Notes: generated by a model from the sequence alone, not told the origin. 30,528 nucleotides of DNA from an uncultured Pelagibacteraceae bacterium (GCA_902565325.1 CACFEM010000006.1:1-30528); one strand, 5' to 3'; positions 22,584-30,528 are shown, counted from the stretch's first letter. Made by a program: numbers and translations.

Positions 22584-24680
22584 ATGCCAAAAAAAAAGAA
22601 GAAGAAAAGCAAGGTAAGAAAAAAAAAGTCTAAAATTAGAAAAAAAACCTCAAAAAAGGTGAGGAGAAGATCTAAAGTTAGAAAAAGATCTTCTAAAAAA
22701 CCAAAAAAAAGAATTAAAGCAAAAAAGGAAAATGGAAATATACCTCCTGAAGTTGTTATTAAAACAAAACCAGAATGGGTTAAAAGTAGCTTAGCAAACA
22801 AAAGTAAATACCAGCAAAAATATTCTCAATCTATAAAGAGTAATGATGAATTTTGGAGAAAAGAAGGAAAAAGAATTACTTGGATAAAACCTTATAAAAA
22901 AATTAAAGACGTAAAATACAGTACAAAAGAAGTAAAAATTAAATGGTTTGAAGATGGTACTTTAAATGCTTCAGCAAATTGCATTGATAGACATTTAAAG
23001 GATAAAAAAGATAAAACTGCTATTATTTGGGTTGGAGATGATCCAAAAGATAGTCAAAAAATTTCTTACAAACAACTTCATCAAAAAGTTTCTAAAGCAG
23101 CAAATGGTTTAAAAAAATTAGGAATTAAAAAAGGGGATCGTGTAACAATTTATTTAACAATGATACCAGAGTTAGCCATTTTAATGTTAGCTTGTGTAAG
23201 AATTGGTGCGGTACATTCAATTATTTTTGGAGGTTTTTCAGCAGATTCTATTTCAGGAAGAGTTAACGATTGTGAGTCTGAATACATAATAACTGCTGAT
23301 GAAGGCGTTAGAGGTGGAAAAATGATACCTCTTAAAGATACTGTAGATGAAGCTCTAATGAGTTGTCCAAATGTTAAAAAATGTATTGTTGTCAAACGTA
23401 CAGGTAACTACATTAACTGGGATCAAAGTAGAGATGTTTGGTACCATGAATTAATTAAAGACGTTCCTAATCACTGTGAACCAGAAGAAATGAACGCCGA
23501 AGATCCTTTGTTTATTTTATATACATCAGGTTCTACAGGTAAACCTAAAGGAGTTCTTCACACGACAGGTGGTTATATGGTTTACGCATCGATGACTCAT
23601 CAATATATTTTTAATTACAAACCAAAGGATATTTATTGGTGCACTGCTGACATTGGGTGGGTAACCGGACATAGTTATATTATTTATGGACCCCTAGCGA
23701 ATGGCGCTACTACTATCATGTTTGAGGGAATTCCGAATTATCCTGATAGTTCTAGGTGGTGGCAAATAGTTGACAAATACAAAGTAAATACTTTCTACAC
23801 AGCTCCAACAGCAATAAGAGCTTTGATGCGTGAAGGAGATAAACCAGTTAAAAAAACCTCTAGAAAATCACTTAAGCTTTTAGGAACGGTGGGAGAACCC
23901 ATAAATCCAGAGGCTTGGATGTGGTACTATAAAACTGTTGGTAATTCTAAATGCCCAATTGTAGACACTTGGTGGCAAACAGAAACTGGAGGCATAATGA
24001 TCGCTCCACAAACAGGGGCTATTCCTCTGAAACCTGGTTCTGCAACAAAACCTTTCTATGGAATTAAGCCTGTACTTGTTGATAAAAACGGTAAAGAGAT
24101 AAAAGGCGCCGGTGAAGGAAGACTTTGCATAGCACAATCATGGCCTGGACAGATGAGAACAGTATATGGAGATCATCAAAGATTTATCGATACATATTTT
24201 TCTCAATTCAACGGAAAATATTTTACAGGTGATGGATGTAGAAGAGATAAAGATGGTTATTACTGGATCACAGGTCGTGTAGATGATGTAATTATTGTTT
24301 CAGGACATAACCTAGGAACTGCTGAAATTGAGAGTGCATTTGTTGCACATCCAAAAGTAGCTGAGGCCGCTGTAGTTGGTTACCCTCATGATATTAAAGG
24401 TAATGGTTTATATTGTTATGTTACTTTAAACGCTGGAGAAACAGAAACTGGTGAGCTAGAGAGAGATCTTAAGCTTTGGGTAAGAAAACAAATAGGACCA
24501 CTAGCAACTCCAGATCTTATTCATTTTACTCCAGGACTTCCAAAAACGAGATCTGGAAAAATAATGAGAAGAATTTTAAGAAAAATTGCTGCAAATGAAC
24601 ATGGTCAATTGGGCGATACGACAACTCTAGCAGACCCGAGTGTTGTAGATAGTTTGGTTGAAAATAGAAAAAATATTTAA
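22584..24680 (+). CDS. acs: Acetyl-CoA synthetase with a Lys/Arg-rich N-terminal extension
   Basis: AMP-forming acetate:CoA ligase (acetate + ATP + CoA to acetyl-CoA). The core begins near residue 65 ([19 protein letters not shown]) and has [16 protein letters not shown], the P-loop [25 protein letters not shown], the hinge region [13 protein letters not shown], and the acetylation-target Lys659 in TRSGKIMRR. At 698 residues it is about 50 longer than usual. Residues 1-50 are 32 Lys/Arg, in [12 protein letters not shown]-like repeats, encoded by runs of up to nine A. No in-frame ATG, GTG or TTG restarts near the normal N-terminus, but AAGGA (22725-22729) precedes a possible ATA codon at 22740. 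It lies 16 bases after the EVE gene and close to the symporter pair. Confidence 0.95.
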   Translation: MPKKKKKKSKVRKKKSKIRKKTSKKVRRRSKVRKRSSKKPKKRIKAKKENGNIPPEVVIKTKPEWVKSSLANKSKYQQKYSQSIKSNDEFWRKEGKRITWIKPYKKIKDVKYSTKEVKIKWFEDGTLNASANCIDRHLKDKKDKTAIIWVGDDPKDSQKISYKQLHQKVSKAANGLKKLGIKKGDRVTIYLTMIPELAILMLACVRIGAVHSIIFGGFSADSISGRVNDCESEYIITADEGVRGGKMIPLKDTVDEALMSCPNVKKCIVVKRTGNYINWDQSRDVWYHELIKDVPNHCEPEEMNAEDPLFILYTSGSTGKPKGVLHTTGGYMVYASMTHQYIFNYKPKDIYWCTADIGWVTGHSYIIYGPLANGATTIMFEGIPNYPDSSRWWQIVDKYKVNTFYTAPTAIRALMREGDKPVKKTSRKSLKLLGTVGEPINPEAWMWYYKTVGNSKCPIVDTWWQTETGGIMIAPQTGAIPLKPGSATKPFYGIKPVLVDKNGKEIKGAGEGRLCIAQSWPGQMRTVYGDHQRFIDTYFSQFNGKYFTGDGCRRDKDGYYWITGRVDDVIIVSGHNLGTAEIESAFVAHPKVAEAAVVGYPHDIKGNGLYCYVTLNAGETETGELERDLKLWVRKQIGPLATPDLIHFTPGLPKTRSGKIMRRILRKIAANEHGQLGDTTTLADPSVVDSLVENRKNI

Positions 24681-25300
24681 AACTGAATTAAATCATTAAA
24701 CTCTTGTTTAATAACATCCCACTTTAAAATCATAGAGTTTAAAACAATCTTACGATCTAAAGTTTTTAATTCTTCTGCTATAGGAGCCCACTTATATAAC
24801 GAAAGTGCACTAGGATTAAAAGGTAAGTCTTTATAATAAATTTCCCAATTAATTTTATCCAATCTTTCATCAAAATTTTTTCTAGCTTCTTCGATAATAT
24901 CTTGAGGCATATTGTTCGAAATTTCATCATCTAATATTTTATTAAAAATCTCTTTTGCTTTTTCTAATTCTTGAAAATTAAAATTTACCTTTAAATGTGA
25001 AAATGTATAAAAAGTTAAGTCTTGTAATGAGACCGAATAAATATTCCATTTCGCAAGATTAACAGAAGACATAAACTCATCGTTATCAAAATGAAGAACA
25101 TATCTCGTTCCCATACGAGTTTTTAAATAATTATATAAAGTAACTTGAGTGACCCAAGCAGATTTTGTTTGAATAAATTGTTCAAGGTCATCTAAATTTT
25201 TAATTTTTTTCTTTGGTATAAACGCCTTAAACATGGCAAACAAATATGTTTTAAAATCATCAAATTTTAAATCTTTCCAAGTTAATTTATATTTTGCCAT
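24677..25300 (-). CDS. Conserved alphaproteobacterial protein of unknown function
   Basis: A 207-residue soluble, mostly helical protein. It resembles an uncharacterised alphaproteobacterial family I recall only as conserved hypothetical (sometimes labelled esterase without evidence). Features are [44 protein letters not shown] near the N-terminus, an amphipathic middle, and a C-terminal [27 protein letters not shown] see no catalytic triad or metal site. The ATG at 25300 is preferred; a TTG at 25321 would add seven residues. It is alone on its strand, overlaps the 3' end of acs by four bases and is divergent from the symporter. Confidence 0.8.
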   Translation of the reverse strand: MAKYKLTWKDLKFDDFKTYLFAMFKAFIPKKKIKNLDDLEQFIQTKSAWVTQVTLYNYLKTRMGTRYVLHFDNDEFMSSVNLAKWNIYSVSLQDLTFYTFSHLKVNFNFQELEKAKEIFNKILDDEISNNMPQDIIEEARKNFDERLDKINWEIYYKDLPFNPSALSLYKWAPIAEELKTLDRKIVLNSMILKWDVIKQEFNDLIQF

Positions 25301-25353
25301 GATTTTAATTGACTGCGCCAATTATATCTTAAAAAAGTAAGTAAATAAGTACC

Positions 25354-25435
25354 TAATATGATCAATTTTTAGGGTTTTCAAACCTCTCATAATGGTTATG
25401 GTTTTACCCAGTTATAACTAAATAGAGAGGTATAA
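25354..25435 (+). promoter_or_regulatory. Promoter and self-pairing leader of the symporter operon
   Basis: TAATAT (25354-25359) is a plausible -10 box, which would place the transcript start near 25366-25371. The leader carries ACCTCTC (25382-25388), a perfect 7-base complement of GAGAGGT (25425-25431), which is the Shine-Dalgarno five bases before the ATG. An upstream hairpin (25372-25376 with 25381-25385) would compete for the same ACCTCTC bases. GGGT (25372-25375) can also pair with ACCC (25406-25409), which with the Shine-Dalgarno helix would form an H-type pseudoknot. This is the layout of a translational switch. No known riboswitch class is recognised. Confidence 0.5.
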
Positions 25436-25696
25436 ATGTCAAATCAACAAAAACACTGGGAAAAAACCAGGTCATTGTTATTTATAACGTTGGCAATTTG
25501 GTTTGTTTTCTCAATTGGCATCTTTCTCTTTGGAGCTGAAATGAACGAGGTCACAGGACCTTTCGGTTATCCATGGACATATTGGTTTACATGTCAGGGA
25601 TCTCTTGGCGCTTTCGTAATCCTGATTTTCTGGTTTGCGAATAGACAAGAAAAAATCGATGAAGAGTTCGGCTTTAGCGAAAGAGAGGACGACTAA
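25436..25696 (+). CDS. DUF4212 protein, small subunit of sodium:solute symporter
   Basis: An 86-residue protein with two membrane helices (about 14-34 and 50-67) and the DUF4212 landmarks: HWEKTRSLLFITLAIWFVFSIGIFLF, FGYPWTYWFTCQGSLGAFVILIFWFANRQEKID and a charged C-terminus. In this family it is encoded immediately before, and is thought to form a complex with, a large sodium:solute symporter; here the stop overlaps the next ATG by one base (TAATG). It has a strong Shine-Dalgarno (AGAGAGG), unusual for this window, which the leader can mask. G+C is visibly higher than in neighbouring genes. Confidence 0.93.
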   Translation: MSNQQKHWEKTRSLLFITLAIWFVFSIGIFLFGAEMNEVTGPFGYPWTYWFTCQGSLGAFVILIFWFANRQEKIDEEFGFSEREDD

Positions 25697-27510
25697 TGAT
25701 TAAAGGTAATTTTATAGACAACTTGCCTAGAGTTTACGGAATCTATACAGGAGGATTTATAGGTTTCATAATCATCATGGCAATTGCTGAACAGATGGGT
25801 ATGTCTGCAAAAGCGATTGGTATCGCTTTCGTAGCATTTACTGTATTCATCTATGCATTAATTGGTTACCTATCACGTACGGCCCAAGCAGATGCGTATT
25901 ACGTAGCTGGAAGGCAAGTACCAACGGTCTTCAACGGAATGGCGACTGCAGCAGACTGGATGTCTGGTGCTTCATTCGTTGCAATGGCAGGTGGTATTTA
26001 CTTTAAAGGTTATGGATATATGGCACTACTTGTAGGTTGGACTGGTGGTTACGTGCTTGTTGCATCTTTATTAGCACCATACTTAAGAAAATTTGGCTGT
26101 TATACAGTTCCAGATTTTATAGGTACTAGATACGGTGGTAATTTAGCTAGATTTAGCGCAGTGGTAGTTTTAACTGTTGCTTCATTTACTTATGTGACTG
26201 CACAAATTAACGCTACAGGTACTATTGCATCTGTTGCACTTGATATCCCATTCCAATACGCAGTTTATATTGGACTAATAAGTATTTTATTATGTTCAAT
26301 GTTAGGTGGTATGAGAGGGGTAACTTGGACACAGGTTGCACAATATATCGTACTAATTATAGCTTACTTGCTTCCAGTATTCTGGATCAGTAACAAAATG
26401 GGTGCAGGTTTCTTTCCTCACTTTATGTTAGCTGATGAAGTAGCTAGAATTGGTGAATTAGAGCAACAGTATGGTTTTGTTAAAAACGCAGCTGCTGATC
26501 TAAAATCAGTACCTAAAGGCTTAGCAGGAATAACTAAAGCTCACTCTGCAGTTAACGCTACACCTTGGGCATTTATTTCATTGGCATTAGCGATGATGAT
26601 GGGAACAGCTTCATTACCGCACGTGATGATGAGATACTTTACTACTCCAAGTGTAAAAGCAGCTAGAAAATCAGTAGGTTGGTCATTATTCTTTATCTTC
26701 TTACTTTACTCCTCTGCTCCAATGTTAGCTACACTATCTAAGTTGTCATTGATCGATCCGAATTTACCAACTGGTATTATCGGTAAGACTTTTGCAGAAG
26801 TGGAAGCGATAGATTGGTACCAAAACTGGAACCAAGCAAACCTAATGTTTATCAGCGACTTTAACGGAAATGGAACTCTAGAATTAAATGAGTTCTTCAT
26901 GGGTGGTAAAGCCGTTGTATTAGCAACACCAGAGATAGCTGGATTACCTTATGTAATTTCAGGTCTAGTTGCTGCAGGAGGTATGGCTGCTGCCATGTCT
27001 ACTGCTGATGGTTTGATTCTAGCGATTGCAAACGCTATATCACATGATGTTTATTACAAGATCATTGATCCAAAAGCGGAAACTGCAAAAAGACTAGTTG
27101 TTGCAAGGGTATTACTTGTAGTAATTGGTTTTGCTGGAGCAACTATTGCAGCAATGGAAATTCAAGGAATCTTAGGTTCAGTTATCTGGGCTTTTGATTT
27201 TGCGATGTCTGGATTGTTCTTCCCGCTTGTACTTGGTGTATGGTGGAAGAGAGCTAATAGACAAGGTGCGATTGCTGGTATGCTAGGTGGTCTAATCGCC
27301 GGTGCTTGGTACTTAGTTTGGGTACGAACTGGTGGAAGCGGATTCCTAGGAATTACACAGTTAACATTTGGTATCTTCGGATCAGCTGTTAGTTTAGTTT
27401 TAATGGTAGTAGTTAGTTTAATGACTACAGAACCAGATAAAGCTACTCAAAAAATGGTTGATGAAGTACGTGTACCAAGTGGTAAAACAATTCTTGGTAA
27501 ATCACACTAA
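25696..27510 (+). CDS. Sodium:solute symporter large subunit (acetate-permease-like, VC_2705 type)
   Basis: A 604-residue, roughly 13-helix protein of the SSS family. Landmarks are YYVAGRQVPTVFNGMATAADWMSGASFV (residues 68-95), the sodium-site helix GTRYGGNLARFSAVVVL, SLPHVMMRYFTTPSVKAARKS (306-326) and GLVAAGGMAAAMSTADGLILAIANAISHD (413-441). The DUF4212 partner gene and nearby acs suggest import of acetate or another short monocarboxylate with sodium. A loop at residues 388-399 (DFNGNGTLELNE) fits the 12-residue EF-hand calcium-binding consensus. G+C in its first third is about 50% in sampled lines, against about 25-30% in neighbours. A strong terminator follows. Confidence 0.93.
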   Translation: MIKGNFIDNLPRVYGIYTGGFIGFIIIMAIAEQMGMSAKAIGIAFVAFTVFIYALIGYLSRTAQADAYYVAGRQVPTVFNGMATAADWMSGASFVAMAGGIYFKGYGYMALLVGWTGGYVLVASLLAPYLRKFGCYTVPDFIGTRYGGNLARFSAVVVLTVASFTYVTAQINATGTIASVALDIPFQYAVYIGLISILLCSMLGGMRGVTWTQVAQYIVLIIAYLLPVFWISNKMGAGFFPHFMLADEVARIGELEQQYGFVKNAAADLKSVPKGLAGITKAHSAVNATPWAFISLALAMMMGTASLPHVMMRYFTTPSVKAARKSVGWSLFFIFLLYSSAPMLATLSKLSLIDPNLPTGIIGKTFAEVEAIDWYQNWNQANLMFISDFNGNGTLELNEFFMGGKAVVLATPEIAGLPYVISGLVAAGGMAAAMSTADGLILAIANAISHDVYYKIIDPKAETAKRLVVARVLLVVIGFAGATIAAMEIQGILGSVIWAFDFAMSGLFFPLVLGVWWKRANRQGAIAGMLGGLIAGAWYLVWVRTGGSGFLGITQLTFGIFGSAVSLVLMVVVSLMTTEPDKATQKMVDEVRVPSGKTILGKSH

Positions 27511-27520
27511 ATAATCTTTT

Positions 27521-27550
27521 AAAGGGGCGATTAATTTCGCCCCTTTTATT
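27521..27550 (+). terminator. Rho-independent terminator after the symporter operon
   Basis: A 10-base-pair perfect stem, AAAGGGGCGA (27521-27530) with TCGCCCCTTT (27537-27546), six-base loop TTAATT, then TTATTT. It is ten bases after the symporter stop. It is the only GC-rich stem-loop of its kind in the window and defines the 3' end of the two-gene transcript. Confidence 0.92.
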
Positions 27551-27578
27551 TAAATACATTTTCCAATATAAATTTTGA

Positions 27579-27929
27579 ATGTCAGCAAATTTTCATCCTT
27601 TAATATATTTTATAGATTATTTGCTTGGGATCATAATGTGGACTCTAATTGGAAGAGTAGCGATGAATATTTTTCAAAGAGAAGACTCACAATTCTTTTT
27701 CATGAGAGTTTTTGTGAAATACACCAATCCTTTAATAAAATTATTTAAACCAATAACACCCTCATTTATCATTGGGCCATTAGTTCCTTTGTATGTTGCT
27801 TGGTTCTTCTACATGATCAGATTTTATCTAATGCCTTGGATCTTAGGCTATTCAGTAATGGGAATGTTATCATTTCCTCTCGAGAGTGAGATTTCTAGAC
27901 AAATTTATCAATTTTTTAATTCATTTTAA
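27579..27929 (+). CDS. YggT-like small membrane protein
   Basis: A 116-residue membrane protein with two or three helices: IYFIDYLLGIIMWTLIGRVAMNIF (about 9-32), a central VKYTNPLIKLFKPITPSFIIGPLVPLYVAWFFYMIRFYLMPWILGY segment (about 47-91) and a hydrophilic tail. The pattern of a first helix, an R-x-x-NPLIxxFxPxTP loop and a second helix resembles YggT, but similarity to the 96-residue protein elsewhere in the window is low. Function unknown. It lies after the symporter terminator and 34 bases before rpe, and may be cotranscribed with rpe. Confidence 0.75.
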   Translation: MSANFHPLIYFIDYLLGIIMWTLIGRVAMNIFQREDSQFFFMRVFVKYTNPLIKLFKPITPSFIIGPLVPLYVAWFFYMIRFYLMPWILGYSVMGMLSFPLESEISRQIYQFFNSF

Positions 27930-27943
27930 TTTTTAAAATTGAT

Positions 27944-27960
27944 ACTAGTTAATCTAGTAA
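27944..27960 (+). promoter_or_regulatory. Inverted repeat just upstream of rpe
   Basis: TACTAG (27944-27949) and CTAGTA (27955-27960) are perfect complements around a TTAAT loop and end three bases before the rpe ATG, covering the position a Shine-Dalgarno would hold. It may be a hairpin affecting translation, an operator, or chance. Confidence 0.25.
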
Positions 27961-27963
27961 TCA

Positions 27964-28623
27964 ATGAAAAATATACAAATTTCTCCATCAATTTTATCAG
28001 CTGACTTTAGTCAGTTAGGGTCAGAAATAAAAAGACTTGAAGAAGGTGGAGCTGATATGATTCATGTGGATGTAATGGATGGTCATTTTGTTCCTAATTT
28101 AACAATAGGACCACCGGTAATTAAAGCTCTTAGAAAACACTGTTCGTTGAAATTTGATGTTCATTTAATGATATCACCAGTTCATAAATATATAGATGCT
28201 TACGCTGATGCTGGAGCAGATATTATTACTATTCATCCTGAGGCAACTGATAATTTAGAAAATTCAATTAAAAAAATAAAAAAGAAAAATAAAAATGTTG
28301 GAGTTTCGCTTAATCCTGAAACTAAAATTGATTTAATAATAGATTTATTAGATCAAATAGATTTAGTCCTAATTATGAGTGTAAATCCTGGATTTGGAGG
28401 GCAAAAATTTATGCCAGAAGTTTTAGATAAAATTAAAGAATTAAAAAAAATAAGAGAGCAAAAAAAGTTAAATTTTGACATAGAAATTGATGGTGGAATC
28501 AATTTTGATAACTGCAAAAGTGCAATTGATGCTGGTGCAAATATTCTTGTTTCCGGTACTACAGTGTTCAAAAGTAATGATGGGGATATAAAGAAAAATA
28601 TTAATTTATTAAAATTAAAATAA
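27964..28623 (+). CDS. rpe: Ribulose-phosphate 3-epimerase
   Basis: Interconverts ribulose 5-phosphate and xylulose 5-phosphate in the pentose phosphate pathway. The 219-residue TIM barrel has ISPSILSADFSQLG at the start. Metal and catalytic residues lie in HVDVMDGHFVPNLTIGP and FDVHLMI, then VLIMSVNPGFGGQKF, EIDGGIN and the phosphate-binding ANILVSGTTVFK near the C-terminus. All key histidines and aspartates of the family are present. It is followed after four bases by the heparinase-family gene and then purH, an order common in Alphaproteobacteria. Confidence 0.98.
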   Translation: MKNIQISPSILSADFSQLGSEIKRLEEGGADMIHVDVMDGHFVPNLTIGPPVIKALRKHCSLKFDVHLMISPVHKYIDAYADAGADIITIHPEATDNLENSIKKIKKKNKNVGVSLNPETKIDLIIDLLDQIDLVLIMSVNPGFGGQKFMPEVLDKIKELKKIREQKKLNFDIEIDGGINFDNCKSAIDAGANILVSGTTVFKSNDGDIKKNINLLKLK

Positions 28624-28627
28624 GTTA

Positions 28628-30253
28628 ATGATTAAAACAAATTCCTTAGGTATTTTGGGTCAATTTTTTTTTAATGTAAGAGATAGCTTTAAATCAATTT
28701 ATCAAAATTCAAATTTTTACGAAAAAAAAATATCAAAAACTTTTGAAAATAGTTTTGAATACAAACCTAGTCCTCATTTACTTTCATCTATAATTAAATA
28801 TCAAAATAAAAAATATAAAATTGAAGATTTTGCTATCGAGTCCATTTGGCAAAATAATTTAAATCCTAAAGATTATGAAAAATTAAATAATTTTTTTTGG
28901 TTTTTTAGCTTAGATTTAAAATCTTCAAAAAAAACTACACAGACAGTCATAAAAAATTGGATTTCAAATAACAAAAAATTTCAAAAAAAAAGCTGGGAAT
29001 TTGATTTAACAGCAAAAAGAATTATTTCATGGTTATCAAATCATCAACTCACTTACGAAGACAGCGACCAAGCATACAGATCTACTTTTGATCATATGAT
29101 TCAAAAACAAACTAATCATTTGTTAAATGAAATCAAAAACTCAAATGAGGTAAAAAATAAAATGATTGGATGCGCTGCAATCATTTTAACTGGATTAGCT
29201 TACAAAAATGAAAAACAATATCTTTTAAATGGATTAAATTTATTAAAAAATATCATTAAATCCTCAATTGATAATCAAGGCTTTCCAAAATCAAGAAATA
29301 TTCGACAACTTATATTTTATTTAAAATACTTTATAATTATTAGGGAGTGGTTTAAAGAATCTCAAAGTTTAATTCCTGAATATATTGATGAGACCATTTA
29401 TTATTTAGGATCAAGTTATGCTTTTGTTTGGCAAAATATAAAGCAGGATATTTTTTTTAATGGCAATTTTTCTTCTGAAAATAAAGAATTTGATCAATAT
29501 TTAAAAAGGTTTGGTTATACTTTCAAAAACCAAATTAATGAACTTGGTGGATATGCAATTCTTAAAAATAAAAAAATAATTCTTGCTGCTGATATTGGTT
29601 CTAGCCCTAATAAAACTTTTTCCGAAGACTACCAAGCAGGCGCTTTATCATTTGAAATATTTTCAAATAATCAAAAATTAATTTCAAATGCCGGTTATTA
29701 CTCAGATAAAAATAATAAATTTAATAAATTATCAAAAAGCACTTCTCTTCATTGTGCTTTAACAATTGAGGATTATTCTTCTTGTAATTTTGCTAAGCAT
29801 CAAAAAGGTTTAGTCATTGATAAAGGACTGAAAGTATCAAAAAAAAATGTAGTTTTTGAAAATAATTATTGGAAAATATCAGGTATACATGATGGATATT
29901 TAATTAAGTTTGGAACAAATTATGAAAGAGAGATTGAGTTTTATCCAGAGCAAATGAAATTTATTGGTTATGATAAGTTATTTAGAAAAACACCTAATAA
30001 GGAAATTAAATTTGATATTAGATTTCATCTCAATCCAAGCTCAAAAGTGATGAAAACTCAAGATAACAAATCTATACTAATCGAATTAGATGAGGAAGGT
30101 TGGAAGTTTAGTTGTGATAACTTTGATATTAATATTGATAATGGTTTATATTTCGGTAATAAAAATTCATATAAAGAAAACCAAAATATTTTTATCTCAG
30201 GAATAAATAATGAAAAAGAGCAAATAATAAAGTGGGAGATCAATAAATTATAA
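28628..30253 (+). CDS. Heparinase II/III-family protein
   Basis: A 541-residue protein of the heparinase II/III-like family. The N-terminal two thirds look like the (alpha/alpha) toroid (WQNNLNPKDYEKLNNFFWFFSL, KNWISNNKKF, TAKRIISWLSNH). The C-terminal part is the beta-sandwich with AADIGSSPNKTFSEDYQAGALSFEIFSNNQKLISNAGYY and STSLHCALTIEDYSS, where the family has AGxLSFE and the RxTxxHSTL motif. Lyases of this fold cleave acidic polysaccharides, but most alphaproteobacterial rpe-linked members have no proven substrate. No signal peptide is visible, so it may act inside the cell. Lys- and Asn-rich composition is typical of the AT bias. Its stop overlaps the purH ATG by one base. Confidence 0.88.
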   Translation: MIKTNSLGILGQFFFNVRDSFKSIYQNSNFYEKKISKTFENSFEYKPSPHLLSSIIKYQNKKYKIEDFAIESIWQNNLNPKDYEKLNNFFWFFSLDLKSSKKTTQTVIKNWISNNKKFQKKSWEFDLTAKRIISWLSNHQLTYEDSDQAYRSTFDHMIQKQTNHLLNEIKNSNEVKNKMIGCAAIILTGLAYKNEKQYLLNGLNLLKNIIKSSIDNQGFPKSRNIRQLIFYLKYFIIIREWFKESQSLIPEYIDETIYYLGSSYAFVWQNIKQDIFFNGNFSSENKEFDQYLKRFGYTFKNQINELGGYAILKNKKIILAADIGSSPNKTFSEDYQAGALSFEIFSNNQKLISNAGYYSDKNNKFNKLSKSTSLHCALTIEDYSSCNFAKHQKGLVIDKGLKVSKKNVVFENNYWKISGIHDGYLIKFGTNYEREIEFYPEQMKFIGYDKLFRKTPNKEIKFDIRFHLNPSSKVMKTQDNKSILIELDEEGWKFSCDNFDINIDNGLYFGNKNSYKENQNIFISGINNEKEQIIKWEINKL

Positions 30254-30528
30254 TGAAGAAAAAAATCAAAACGGCTCTTATTTCTGTATCTGATAAAAGT
30301 AATTTAAAACCGTTATTAAATATTTTAAAAAAAAATAAAATTAAAATAATTAGCTCTGGTGGTACATATAAAGAAATTAAAAGATTAAAATTTAAATGTT
30401 TAGAGGTATCTGATTTTACCAATTCACCTGAAATTTTAGAGGGTAGAGTAAAAACTCTTCATCCAAAAATCCATGCGGGGATCTTAAATAAAAGGGAGAA
30501 AAAATCTCACTTAAAAGATCTAAAAAAT
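30253..30528 (+). CDS. purH: Bifunctional AICAR transformylase/IMP cyclohydrolase PurH, N-terminal part (cut by window edge)
   Basis: The first 92 codons of PurH, open to the right edge. The N-terminal IMP cyclohydrolase (MGS-like) domain is recognisable: KTALISVSDKSNLKPLL, IKIISSGGTYKEIK, VSDFTNSPEILEGRVKTLHPKIHAGIL. The EILxGRVKTLHPKIHAGIL stretch is the most diagnostic. It catalyses the last two steps of IMP synthesis; the transformylase domain lies outside the window and uses 10-formyl-THF, a FolD product. The ATG overlaps the heparinase-family stop (TAATG). Confidence 0.95.
   Translation, partial: MKKKIKTALISVSDKSNLKPLLNILKKNKIKIISSGGTYKEIKRLKFKCLEVSDFTNSPEILEGRVKTLHPKIHAGILNKREKKSHLKDLKN

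Noticed and set aside
22732..22734. ATG with a good AAGGA upstream, near the expected normal start of Acs
   Set aside because: It is in the +1 frame relative to Acs and reaches a stop after about 20 codons, so it cannot start Acs without a frameshift.
22481..22801. Minus-strand frame of 106 codons, very rich in Phe and Leu
   Set aside because: It is the antisense of the A-rich coding sequence for the Acs basic tail. Lys codons read backwards give Phe/Leu, and it has no family features.

Overview
The window looks like a stretch of chromosome from a streamlined marine alphaproteobacterium of the SAR11 / Pelagibacterales type. The DNA is very AT-rich (about 30% G+C by eye). Genes are packed with 1-30 base gaps or ATGA/TAATG-type overlaps. 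Several families are typical of Alphaproteobacteria (DUF2794, IalB, the rpe-heparinase-purH order, hemC divergent from tsaD). I see no rRNA, tRNA, IS element, CRISPR array or prophage, and no gene-free stretch longer than 300 bases.

Layout. Positions 1-1623 (-) hold a cytochrome c maturation operon, ccmC-ccmD-ccmE-ccmF, with ccmF cut by the left edge. It has a structured 5' leader, and hspQ lies upstream on the same strand. Positions 2211-3100 (+) hold yciB and a DUF2794 gene, and 3103-3864 (-) a BAX-inhibitor-1 membrane protein. Positions 3944-6673 (+) hold a Tas-like aldo/keto reductase, an IalB-like periplasmic protein and argG. Two small membrane proteins follow, one of them PsiE-like. 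Positions 7576-14065 form a photolyase-rich block. It contains a photolyase-fold FAD protein with no N-terminal antenna domain, a DUF6552-like membrane peptide, a class I glutamine amidotransferase, a 42-residue DUF2256 zinc-ribbon gene and an FeS-type photolyase/cryptochrome. It ends with a divergent SDR lacking the catalytic tyrosine, a PQQ-type sugar dehydrogenase and a metallo-beta-lactamase-fold hydrolase.

Positions 14060-21026 (-) are one long co-directional run: hemC, hemD, a MscS channel, YggT, folD, two small membrane proteins, a fluoroacetate-dehalogenase-like hydrolase, a TauD-like dioxygenase and an AEC carrier. Divergent to hemC are tsaD, an EVE-domain protein and acetyl-CoA synthetase, the last with an unusual Lys/Arg-rich N-terminal tail. 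Positions 25436-27510 encode a two-subunit sodium:solute symporter of the acetate-permease type. Its leader can pair with its own Shine-Dalgarno, and a clear intrinsic terminator follows. The right end carries a YggT-like membrane protein, rpe, a heparinase II/III-family protein and the start of purH.

Functional themes are heme supply and cytochrome c assembly (hemCD, ccm), light and UV handling (the two photolyase-fold proteins with DUF2256 and SDR), and uptake and activation of small organic acids (symporter plus Acs, and possibly the dehalogenase/TauD/AEC group). Most genes are ordinary core genes. The best candidates for undescribed biology are the two RNA leaders (ccmC and symporter), the Acs basic tail, and the antenna-less photolyase-like protein.
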